Shown: positions 8,581-15,383 of the stretch, one piece after another
How the letters are laid out: each line of letters opens with the position of its first letter
Position numbering within the stretch: position 1 is the first letter of the stretch
Assembly: GCA_041633555.1 (NCBI GenBank)
Contig: JBFKFZ010000003.1
Coordinates: 50,847 to 114,846, forward strand
Length of the DNA stretch: 64,000 nt
Reading direction: 5' to 3'
DNA from: JAHEAO01 sp041633555
GTDB taxonomy: Bacteria; Pseudomonadota; Alphaproteobacteria; Rhodobacterales; Rhodobacteraceae
Position numbers and translations under genes: made by a program
Notes under the pieces: model-generated
Seen by the model: the letters and a program-made list of their open reading frames with translations, nothing else
Databases searched by the model: none
What the model was told of the DNA's origin: nothing

Positions 8581-8919
8581 ATGACTTACATCGTCAACGA
8601 CGCCTGTATCGCCTGCAAATACACGGATTGTGTCGAGGTTTGCCCCGTCGACTGTTTCTACGAGGGCGAGAACATGCTCGTGATTCATCCCGATGAATGC
8701 ATTGATTGCGGCGTATGCGAACCTGAATGCCCCGCCGACGCGATTCGCCCGGATACCGAGCCGGAAGCCGAGAAATGGGTCGAATTCAATCGCAAATATT
8801 CCGAGCTTTGGCCAGTGATCATCACCAAGAAGGACCCCCTTCCGAACGCCGAAGAGCGTGACGGCGAAACCGGTAAGCTGGAGAAGTACTTTTCCGAAGC
8901 GCCGGGCGAAGGCGGCTGA
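8581..8919 (+). CDS. fdxA: 7Fe ferredoxin FdxA
   Basis: A 112-aa ferredoxin of the FdxA type, binding one [3Fe-4S] and one [4Fe-4S] cluster. Cys9, Cys17 and Cys50 would ligate the 3Fe cluster; Cys21, Cys40, Cys43 and Cys46 the 4Fe cluster. Cys12 and Cys25 are extra. The N-terminus MTYIVNDACIACKYTDC is diagnostic. The C-terminal half carries the usual extension with WPVITKKDPLPNA-type sequence. AAGGAC lies about ten bases upstream of the ATG. It is a low-potential cytoplasmic electron carrier; its partner here is not evident. Together with CarD it is a recurrent alphaproteobacterial neighbour pair. Confidence 0.95.
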   Translation: MTYIVNDACIACKYTDCVEVCPVDCFYEGENMLVIHPDECIDCGVCEPECPADAIRPDTEPEAEKWVEFNRKYSELWPVIITKKDPLPNAEERDGETGKLEKYFSEAPGEGG

Positions 8920-9012
8920 TGGCCTGATTCGCTGGCGTCCATGCTGCGATTGCTGTGCTGCAGGCGCAAAATGCCCATAAATACCTGTGATTTAAGCCTG
9001 AATAGCCCCGAC

Positions 9013-9029
9013 CCTAGCGTCAGGCTAGG
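9013..9029. repeat. Short hairpin between fdxA and carD
   Basis: CCTAGC, five bases, then GCTAGG form a perfect six-base-pair hairpin about 95 bases after the fdxA stop. No T tract follows, so it is not a classical intrinsic terminator. It may be a weak terminator or a structured part of the carD leader. The rest of the roughly 300-base gap up to carD shows no open frame, tRNA or recognisable riboswitch. Confidence 0.35.
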
Positions 9030-9216
9030 ATTAGGGCCCGATTCATGGTATGATCTCTGCAGAGAGACTTTGGGGACCTGATCCAGGCCGTAGGCAAACT
9101 CCGCCGCGGCAGGGTGGAAATGCGACAGTTATACACCGCCTCGGGGGAATAAACCTGTTCCCACGTGGCTTCTGGCGCAAAAATACATCGGGTCGTAGAT
9201 GAGGAAACCGGACTAT

Positions 9217-9726
9217 ATGAGCAAAGCAAAGAAGATGGAATTTCGCCCGAACGAGTTCGTGGTCTATCCGGCGCACGGCGTTGGAAAGATCATTTCGATC
9301 GAAGAGCAGGAAATTGCCGGCATCACGCTGGAACTGTTCGTGATCTCGTTCGAGAAGGACAAGATGACTTTGAGGGTGCCGACGCACAAGGCCACCGAGG
9401 TGGGAATGCGTTCGCTGTCTTCGCCCGATGTGGTGACCCGCGCGATGACCACGCTGAAAGGCAAGGCCAAAGTCAAGCGGGCCATGTGGTCGCGCCGGGC
9501 CCAGGAATACGAGCAGAAGATCAATTCCGGTGATCTGATCGCCATTGCAGAGGTTGTGCGCGACCTGCATCGCACCGACGATCAGCGCGAGCAGAGCTAT
9601 TCCGAGCGCCAGCTTTATGAAGCCGCGCTGGAGCGTCTGACCCGGGAAGTGGCTGCTGTCAGTGGATCGGACGAGATCGACGCGCAGAAGAAGGTCGACG
9701 ACGTACTGATCTCGCGCGCTGCCTGA
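9217..9726 (+). CDS. carD: CarD family transcriptional regulator
   Basis: A 169-aa RNA-polymerase-binding transcription factor. The N-terminal Tudor-like RNA polymerase interaction domain (EFRPNEFVVYPAHGVGKI, about residues 5-65) is followed by a helical DNA-binding domain rich in basic residues (KGKAKVKRAMWSRRAQEY). CarD binds the RNAP beta subunit and stabilises open complexes at many promoters, including rRNA. I prefer the start at MSKAKKMEF over an in-frame ATG 18 bases earlier, because GAGGAAA lies nine bases before it and family members begin there. The gene stands alone and ends at a strong bidirectional terminator. Confidence 0.93.
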   Translation: MSKAKKMEFRPNEFVVYPAHGVGKIISIEEQEIAGITLELFVISFEKDKMTLRVPTHKATEVGMRSLSSPDVVTRAMTTLKGKAKVKRAMWSRRAQEYEQKINSGDLIAIAEVVRDLHRTDDQREQSYSERQLYEAALERLTREVAAVSGSDEIDAQKKVDDVLISRAA

Positions 9727-9744
9727 GTAACCAGGTTTAAGATT

Positions 9745-9780
9745 TGCGAAACGCCGCCCCAAGGGGCGGCGTTTTTCGCA
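9745..9780. terminator. Bidirectional intrinsic terminator between carD and cobS
   Basis: ACGCCGCCCC, a two-base loop and GGGGCGGCGT form a ten-base-pair GC stem followed by TTTT on the plus strand. The flanking TGCGAAA and TTTCGCA extend the pairing. An A-rich stretch on the other side makes it usable from both strands, matching the convergent carD and cobS genes. Confidence 0.85.
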
Positions 9781-10539
9781 TCAGCCGAGGATCGCCGCCA
9801 AGACCGCGAGACCCGCGATCTCGGACAACTGCTGAGAGGCGCCAAGCACGTCGCCGGTCTGTCCCCCGATCTTGGTGCGGGCTAGGCTTGCAATCGCCAG
9901 ACCGACCGCCGCTATCGCCAGGGCAGCAGGAATGGCCGCGAAACCCGCCGCGAGCACCCCCGCGAGCAGGCCAACGACCGCCGTCAGCAGCACTCCATGG
10001 CCGTCTGGTCGCCCTGTCCGCTCCGATAGCCCCCCGCTGCGCGCCGCTGGCAGCGCCCACATCAGCGCCAGCATCGGTACGCGCGAAAGCGCCGCCACCG
10101 CGACCAATGGGCCGAGCCATCCACCGGTTTCAATCAGTGCCGCGATCGCGGCCCATCGCGCCAGAAGCGACAGCACGATTGCCACCACACCATAGGTCCC
10201 GATCCGGCTGTCGGTCATGATCTCCAGCCGCCGCTCCGGCGTCCAGCCTCCCCAGAACCCGTCGGTGCAATCTGCGAGGCCATCTTCGTGCATGGCCCCG
10301 GTCAGCACGACCTGCACCGCAACCACCAGCGCCGCAGCGAGGCTTGCGGGCAAGTCCAGCGCGCCGGAAATGCCTCCGATCACACCGGCGATCAGTGCCA
10401 CCAGCGCTCCGGCCAGCGGCCAGGCCCAACCCGCCCGAACGCCACGCGTGCCCATGCTTGCCACGGGTAATCGGGTCAGCAAGCCGATCGCTTCGGCGAT
10501 GTCGCTGCCTTGGATGCGGGTCGCGTCGGTTTCGCTCAT
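9781..10539 (-). CDS. cobS: Adenosylcobinamide-GDP ribazoletransferase (cobalamin synthase)
   Basis: A 252-aa integral membrane enzyme that joins adenosylcobinamide-GDP and alpha-ribazole in the last steps of coenzyme B12 synthesis. The conserved motif HEDGLADCTDGFWGG (about residues 85-99) and several Ala/Leu/Val-rich membrane helices are clear. The start at MSETDATRIQ was chosen over an upstream in-frame ATG because GGGAAG precedes it and the extension is not family-like. It diverges from cobT, with 81 bases between the two starts, so both can be driven from one small promoter region. No cobalamin riboswitch fits in that gap. Confidence 0.92.
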   Translation of the reverse strand: MSETDATRIQGSDIAEAIGLLTRLPVASMGTRGVRAGWAWPLAGALVALIAGVIGGISGALDLPASLAAALVVAVQVVLTGAMHEDGLADCTDGFWGGWTPERRLEIMTDSRIGTYGVVAIVLSLLARWAAIAALIETGGWLGPLVAVAALSRVPMLALMWALPAARSGGLSERTGRPDGHGVLLTAVVGLLAGVLAAGFAAIPAALAIAAVGLAIASLARTKIGGQTGDVLGASQQLSEIAGLAVLAAILG

Positions 10540-10620
10540 GCAGACGGTTCTTCCCGGCTCTTGCCATTTCCGACCCAGCGATAAAGACAACGAGAGACCG
10601 ATTCAAACGAAAGTACAGCA

Positions 10621-11634
10621 ATGACCGACCGCGCCTTTACCACGCTTGCAGAGTTCCGCGCCGTCCTCGCCAGCCAGCCGGCTGCCAACGCCGCAGCAAT
10701 CGCCGGCGCCCGAGACCGCAATGGCCAACTGACCAAGCCGCCAGCGGCCCTGGGCCGGCTGGAGGAACTGGCGATCTGGTATGCGGGCTGGCGCGGGACT
10801 GCGCGTCCGACGCTGGAGCGTCCGCAGGTTATCGTGTTTGCCGGCAATCACGGCGTGACCGCGCGCGGCGTCTCGGCCTTTCCTGCGGAGGTCACAGTGC
10901 AGATGGTCGCCAATTTCAAGGCGGGCGGGGCCGCGATCAACCAACTTGCAAAGGCTTTCGGGGCGAAGATGGATGTTCACGCTCTGCAGCTCGACCGCCC
11001 CACGGCCGATTTTACCCAAGGCCCGGCGATGAGCGAGGCCGAGGTGGCAGAGGCCCTCAGCCAGGGCTGGAATGCTGTCGATCCGGCCACAGACCTTCTG
11101 GTGACCGGCGAAATGGGGATCGGCAACACGACGTCCGCTTCGACCATCGCTGCGGCTCTCTTTGGCGGTGACCCCGCCGAATGGACCGGTCGGGGGACCG
11201 GGGTCAGCGATGACGGGCTTGCCTTGAAGACCGAGCTCGTCCGCGAGGCGCTCGCCTGCAATCCCGATCGCGACCCGCTGGCGGTTCTGCAGAATCTCGG
11301 CGGGCGGGAACTGGCGGCGATGGCGGGAGCGATCGCGCGGGCCCGCGCTGAACGGATCCCGGTGATTCTCGACGGTTTCATCTGCACTGCTGCTGCTGCC
11401 ACGCTGGCGCATGCCCAACGCGGCGCGCTCGATCATTGCGTTGCCGGCCATGTCTCGGCCGAGGGCGCGCATCGGCAAATGCTGAAGGCACTGGGATTTG
11501 AGCCGCTGCTCGACCTTTCGATGCGGCTGGGCGAAGGGTCCGGGGCCGCGCTGGCGATAGGCATCCTGAAGGGCGCGGTCGCCTGCCATTCCGGCATGGC
11601 GACCTTTGCCGAAGCGGGCGTGTCCGACGGCTGA
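10621..11634 (+). CDS. cobT: Nicotinate-nucleotide--dimethylbenzimidazole phosphoribosyltransferase
   Basis: A 337-aa cytoplasmic enzyme (CobT, called CobU in some alphaproteobacteria) that makes alpha-ribazole phosphate from nicotinate mononucleotide and a lower-ligand base such as dimethylbenzimidazole. Landmarks are VFAGNHGVTARGVSAFP near residue 76, GEMGIGNTTSA near 162 and the catalytic Glu in RLGEGSGAALA near 305. The length is normal. It supplies the substrate used by the divergently encoded CobS, so this pair forms the nucleotide-loop assembly unit. The stop lies one base from the convergent antiporter gene. Confidence 0.95.
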   Translation: MTDRAFTTLAEFRAVLASQPAANAAAIAGARDRNGQLTKPPAALGRLEELAIWYAGWRGTARPTLERPQVIVFAGNHGVTARGVSAFPAEVTVQMVANFKAGGAAINQLAKAFGAKMDVHALQLDRPTADFTQGPAMSEAEVAEALSQGWNAVDPATDLLVTGEMGIGNTTSASTIAAALFGGDPAEWTGRGTGVSDDGLALKTELVREALACNPDRDPLAVLQNLGGRELAAMAGAIARARAERIPVILDGFICTAAAATLAHAQRGALDHCVAGHVSAEGAHRQMLKALGFEPLLDLSMRLGEGSGAALAIGILKGAVACHSGMATFAEAGVSDG

Positions 11635-11635
11635 C

Positions 11636-13588
11636 CTAGCGGCGCTTGCGGGCCGGGCGTTCCCCGGTCTTGGACTTCTTGACGTCCTCAATCTGGGTCA
11701 GAAGCTCGGTCTCAAGCTCCTTGTCCAGCTCACGCGCCTTTGCGACATAGGCCTTGTTCTCGGCGATCGCGACTTTCGGATCCCAAAGCTGGGCAAGCTC
11801 CAGCAGAGCCTCCCTGTCCTTGTGGAAGAAGGTCTCTTCGGCCGTCGCTGCCTCGTATTCGGAAAGCCCGACATTCTCCAGAACATAGCGGCCCGCGCGA
11901 AGTGAGCTGTCGAACATTTCGCGCACAATGTCATTTGCCCCGGCGGCATAAAGCTGGAACACATGCAGCCTGTCATAGGCCCGTGCCACGATATGCAGGT
12001 CGGGACGGGTCTTGCGGGCATATGCCACCAGCTTAACCGCAGCGTCCCGGTCATCAAGTGACACAACCAGCACTTTCGCCTCTTTCAGTCCCGCCGCATG
12101 CAGTAGCTCGGGCCGGGTCGGGTCTCCGAAATAGCCTTTGAAGCCGAATTTCCGCATGAGCTGGATTGTCTTCAGGTCGTGATCGACCATCGTGGTCGGA
12201 AAGCCCGAGAGTTGCACAAGACGGTTGACCACCTGCCCGAAACGCCCGATTCCAGCGATGATCACCGGACCGGTCTCGTCGATCTCGTCGTCGGGCGTGA
12301 CGTCAGCGATCTCTGCCATCCGTTTCGAGAGGAACTCGTAGAGGATGAAGAAGAGGGGTGTCAGCAACATCGAGAGTGCAACGATCACCAGCAGCATCTC
12401 GCCCATCCGGAACGGCAGCACATCCTGTTGCACCGAGAAGGATACCAGAACGAAGCCGAATTCGCCGGCTTGCGCCAGTCCCAGCGTGAACAGCCAAAGG
12501 TTGCGGCGGCGGAGTTTGAAAATCAGGCCAAGGGCGAAGAGGATCACGCCCTTCAGAAGCATCACCGCCAGCGTCAGGCCGAAGACCGTCATCGGTCGGT
12601 CAATTATGACCGAGAAGTTGATGCCAGCGCCGACCGTGATGAAGAAGAGACCCAACAGCAGCCCCTTGAATGGCTCCAGATCGCTTTCCAGTTCGTGCCG
12701 GAACTCGGAGTTCGCCAGCACCACGCCTGCCAGGAATGTGCCAAGCGCGGCAGAAAGGCCGACAAGGCTCATCAGGAAGGCGATGGAGACGACGATCAAC
12801 AGTGCGAAGGCGGTGTGAAGCTCGCGCAGACGAGCGGCGTTGATGAAGCGGAAGACCGGCGGGAAGGCATAAAGTCCCATCACGATCACGAGGCCGACCG
12901 CACCGAGCGTGACTAGCGCGGCGCCCCAGCCGGGAAGATCAGCAATGAAGGTAACCGCGACCTTGTGCATTTCCTCGGCGGTCGGCCCGACCGCACCGAC
13001 CGTACCATGCGCCCCCTCGGTTGAATGGGCATCCGCTCCGTCGCCATGGTCCGCCTCAGGCCTGAAAACCGTTCGGGTGATTGCCAACAGCGGCAGGCCG
13101 ACCAGCATCGGGATCACCGCGATATCCTGCGTCAGCAGCACCGAAAAGGCCGAACGCCCGCCCGAGGTGCGCATCAGCCCCTTTTCCGACAGGGTTTGCA
13201 GCACGATTGCGGTCGAGGAGAGCGCGAAGATCATGCCGATCGCCAGCCCCTCGTTCCATGGCAGCCCGAGGGCCATGGCACCGGCCATAACTGCCAGCAT
13301 TGTAACCACGATCTGTGCGCCGCCCAGCCCTAGAAGGCGATGCCGCATGTCCCAGAGCGCTCGCGGCTCCAGTTCCAGACCGATCAGGAACAACATCATC
13401 ACGACGCCGAATTCGGCAAAATGCCGCAAATCCTCGCTTTCGGTTCCCACTAGGCCCAGGAGCGGGCCAATCACGATACCGGCCGTGAGGTAGCCCAGCA
13501 CCGAGCCGAGGCCCAAACGCGCCGCGATCGGCACTGCGATGACAGCAGCAGCCAGGTAGATCGTTGACTGGAACAGGAAGCCTTCCAA
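11636..13588 (-). CDS. Kef-type monovalent cation:proton antiporter (CPA2) with TrkA-N domain
   Basis: A 650-aa protein. Residues about 1-400 form a CPA2 exchanger with 12-13 membrane helices. Residues about 425-550 are a TrkA-N/RCK NAD-binding domain with GIGRFG followed by an acidic Asp in VDHDLKT. A His/Asp-rich loop (EADHGDGADAHS, about residue 178) interrupts the membrane domain. The tail is charged and ends in Lys/Arg. The architecture is that of KefB/KefC and YbaL: K+ or Na+ efflux in exchange for protons, gated by nucleotide or glutathione adducts. Whether it is glutathione-gated cannot be told. The Lrp regulator lies just upstream, nine bases away on the same strand. Confidence 0.9.
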   Translation of the reverse strand: MEGFLFQSTIYLAAAVIAVPIAARLGLGSVLGYLTAGIVIGPLLGLVGTESEDLRHFAEFGVVMMLFLIGLELEPRALWDMRHRLLGLGGAQIVVTMLAVMAGAMALGLPWNEGLAIGMIFALSSTAIVLQTLSEKGLMRTSGGRSAFSVLLTQDIAVIPMLVGLPLLAITRTVFRPEADHGDGADAHSTEGAHGTVGAVGPTAEEMHKVAVTFIADLPGWGAALVTLGAVGLVIVMGLYAFPPVFRFINAARLRELHTAFALLIVVSIAFLMSLVGLSAALGTFLAGVVLANSEFRHELESDLEPFKGLLLGLFFITVGAGINFSVIIDRPMTVFGLTLAVMLLKGVILFALGLIFKLRRRNLWLFTLGLAQAGEFGFVLVSFSVQQDVLPFRMGEMLLVIVALSMLLTPLFFILYEFLSKRMAEIADVTPDDEIDETGPVIIAGIGRFGQVVNRLVQLSGFPTTMVDHDLKTIQLMRKFGFKGYFGDPTRPELLHAAGLKEAKVLVVSLDDRDAAVKLVAYARKTRPDLHIVARAYDRLHVFQLYAAGANDIVREMFDSSLRAGRYVLENVGLSEYEAATAEETFFHKDREALLELAQLWDPKVAIAENKAYVAKARELDKELETELLTQIEDVKKSKTGERPARKRR

Positions 13589-13597
13589 TGGTCTCTC

Positions 13598-14071
13598 CTA
13601 AGTGGGCAGTGGTGCGTCGGGTTTGAACTGATCCATGACAATCTGGCTTTGCACCCGCGCGACAGCGGGATGCGGCAGCAAGACCTGGTGGATCAGCCTG
13701 TTCAGCGCGGCAAGATCTTCGCAATAGATACGCAACAGATAATCCGCCTCACCGGTCAATGTCCACGCGCTGATGATCTCTGGTCGCAATTCGACGATCC
13801 GAGCGAAGGTTTTGACCTGGTCGGGCACGTGGGTGGCCATCTGCACCTGAACGAAGGCCTGAACTGCCAGCCCGAGCTTGCCGGCGTTCAACTGCGCGGC
13901 ATATCCCCTGATGAAACCTTCGGCTTCAAGCCTCTGCCGCCGCCGTCCGGCCTGGCTGGGCGACAGGTTCAGGATATCGCCGAGCTCCTGGCTCGTCAGA
14001 TGCGCATTCTGCTGCAAGGCGGCCAGAAGACGGCTGTCGGTTTCGTCGATCCTGCTGCGCGCATCCTGCAT
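13598..14071 (-). CDS. Lrp/AsnC family transcriptional regulator
   Basis: About 157 aa. An N-terminal winged helix-turn-helix (SRIDETDSRLLAALQQNAHL, then LSPSQAGRRRQRLEAEGF) precedes a C-terminal RAM ligand-binding domain (VQAFVQVQMATHVPDQ, TGEADYLLRIYCED). The start is uncertain: three in-frame ATGs each preceded by ATTC lie at 14113, 14080 and 14071. I chose the innermost because the helix-turn-helix begins about seven residues later, as in the family; the 14113 ATG has a better ribosome-site match (GGGG). It is divergent from hppD and so a likely regulator of aromatic amino acid breakdown, with the downstream antiporter probably in its own operon. Confidence 0.88.
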   Translation of the reverse strand: MQDARSRIDETDSRLLAALQQNAHLTSQELGDILNLSPSQAGRRRQRLEAEGFIRGYAAQLNAGKLGLAVQAFVQVQMATHVPDQVKTFARIVELRPEIISAWTLTGEADYLLRIYCEDLAALNRLIHQVLLPHPAVARVQSQIVMDQFKPDAPLPT

Positions 14072-14087
14072 GAATGCCATGAATACC

Positions 14088-14100
14088 GCAGAAATCCTGC
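14088..14100. promoter_or_regulatory. Possible Lrp-type operator between lrp and hppD
   Basis: An inverted repeat GCAG-AAATC-CTGC lies in the divergent lrp/hppD region. Lrp/AsnC proteins recognise imperfect palindromes of about 15 bases with an A/T centre, so this is a candidate autoregulatory and hppD-controlling site. It would sit inside the coding sequence if the longest lrp start is used. Binding is inference. Confidence 0.35.
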
Positions 14101-14189
14101 AGATGTAAGCCATGAATCCCCAGAAAAAGCGCAGAATCGGCGTGAACCATGCGTTAAACTTTCTAGACACGCGTAGACAGGAGATTCAT

Positions 14190-15284
14190 ATGGGCCCGTT
14201 TCCCCATAACGCCCCAAAGGCAACCATCACCGAGAAAAATCCAGCGGGAACCGACGGGTTCGAATTCGTCGAGTTCGCGCACGAAGATCCGCAGGTACTG
14301 CGTGATCTCTTTGCTCGGATGGGCTATGAACATACCGCAACCCACAAGTCGAAGGCTGTAGAGCTTTGGCAGCAGGGCGACATCACCTACGTCCTGAATG
14401 CCGATCCCGAAAGCTTTGCCGCCCGGTTCGTGGAAGAGCATGGGCCCTGCGCCTCGTCCATGGCCTGGCGGGTCGTCGATGCCGAGCATGCGTTCAAGCA
14501 TGCCGTCTCCAAGGGCGCAAAGCCTTACGAGGGTGAAGACAAGACCATGGATGTTCCCGCGATCGTCGGCATCGGCGGCAGCCTGATCTACTTCATAGAC
14601 AAATATTACGAGGCCAATCCCTATAACGTGGAATTCGACTGGGTCTCGAAGGCGCATCCAGAGGGCGTCGGCTTCTACTACCTCGACCACCTGACGCATA
14701 ATGTCCACAAGGGCAACATGGATGTCTGGTTCCGCTTCTACGGCGATATCTTCAACTTCAAGGAAGTTCGCTTCTTCGACATTGAGGGCAAATTCACTGG
14801 GCTTCTCAGTCGCGCGCTGACTTCTCCCTGCGGCCGTATCCGTATCCCGATCAACGAGGATCGCGGTGACAAGGGCCAAATCGTCGAGTACCTGAAGCGC
14901 TACAGGGGTGAGGGCATTCAGCATATCGCCGTCGGGGCCAAGGATATCTACAGCGCTACCGACGAGATCGCCAAGCGCGGCGTCAAGTTCATGCCCGCCC
15001 CGCCCGACATCTATTACGAGATGAGCCACGACCGCGTGGTGGAACACGAAGAACCGATCGAAAAGATGAAGAAGCACGGCATTCTGATTGACGGGGAAGG
15101 TGTCGTCGATGGCGGCGAAACGAGGATCCTGCTGCAGATCTTCTCGAAGACGGTGATCGGGCCAATCTTCTTCGAGTTCATCCAGCGCAAGGGCGATGAC
15201 GGTTTCGGCGAGGGCAATTTTCGCGCGCTCTTCGAATCCATCGAACAGGATCAGATCGACCGCGGCGTGCTTGCGGGCGAGTGA
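14190..15284 (+). CDS. hppD: 4-hydroxyphenylpyruvate dioxygenase
   Basis: A 364-aa Fe(II) enzyme that converts 4-hydroxyphenylpyruvate to homogentisate in tyrosine degradation. The two vicinal-oxygen-chelate halves are evident: GFEFVEFAHEDPQVLRDLF at the start and YLDHLTHNVHKGNMDVW in the second half. The iron ligands are the His in LDHLTHNV, the His in GEGIQHIAVGAKD and the Glu in FFEFIQRKGDDGFGEGNF. The start at MGPFPHNAP is chosen because an ACAGGAGA ribosome site lies five bases upstream and homologues begin there, although the frame is open further upstream. Homogentisate dioxygenase genes are not adjacent. Confidence 0.95.
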   Translation: MGPFPHNAPKATITEKNPAGTDGFEFVEFAHEDPQVLRDLFARMGYEHTATHKSKAVELWQQGDITYVLNADPESFAARFVEEHGPCASSMAWRVVDAEHAFKHAVSKGAKPYEGEDKTMDVPAIVGIGGSLIYFIDKYYEANPYNVEFDWVSKAHPEGVGFYYLDHLTHNVHKGNMDVWFRFYGDIFNFKEVRFFDIEGKFTGLLSRALTSPCGRIRIPINEDRGDKGQIVEYLKRYRGEGIQHIAVGAKDIYSATDEIAKRGVKFMPAPPDIYYEMSHDRVVEHEEPIEKMKKHGILIDGEGVVDGGETRILLQIFSKTVIGPIFFEFIQRKGDDGFGEGNFRALFESIEQDQIDRGVLAGE

Positions 15285-15304
15285 CTAGGTGCCCAATGGG
15301 CTAA

Positions 15305-15354
15305 CCGCCGGAGGGGGAAGGCGGGCCACTCATTGAGGTCCGAGCCTCCGGCGG
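15305..15354. terminator. Possible bidirectional terminator after hppD
   Basis: CCGCCGGAGG and CCTCCGGCGG form a perfect ten-base stem around a thirty-base loop between the convergent hppD and the 790-aa protein gene. There is no T tract, so efficiency is uncertain. Its position between two gene ends is the main support. Confidence 0.5.
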
Positions 15355-15383
15355 GGACAATTCAGACGCTGTGAAGGCTGGAC

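Noticed and set aside
10540..10620. Possible cobalamin riboswitch between cobS and cobT
   Set aside because: The 81-base gap is too short for the aptamer and no B12 box is seen.
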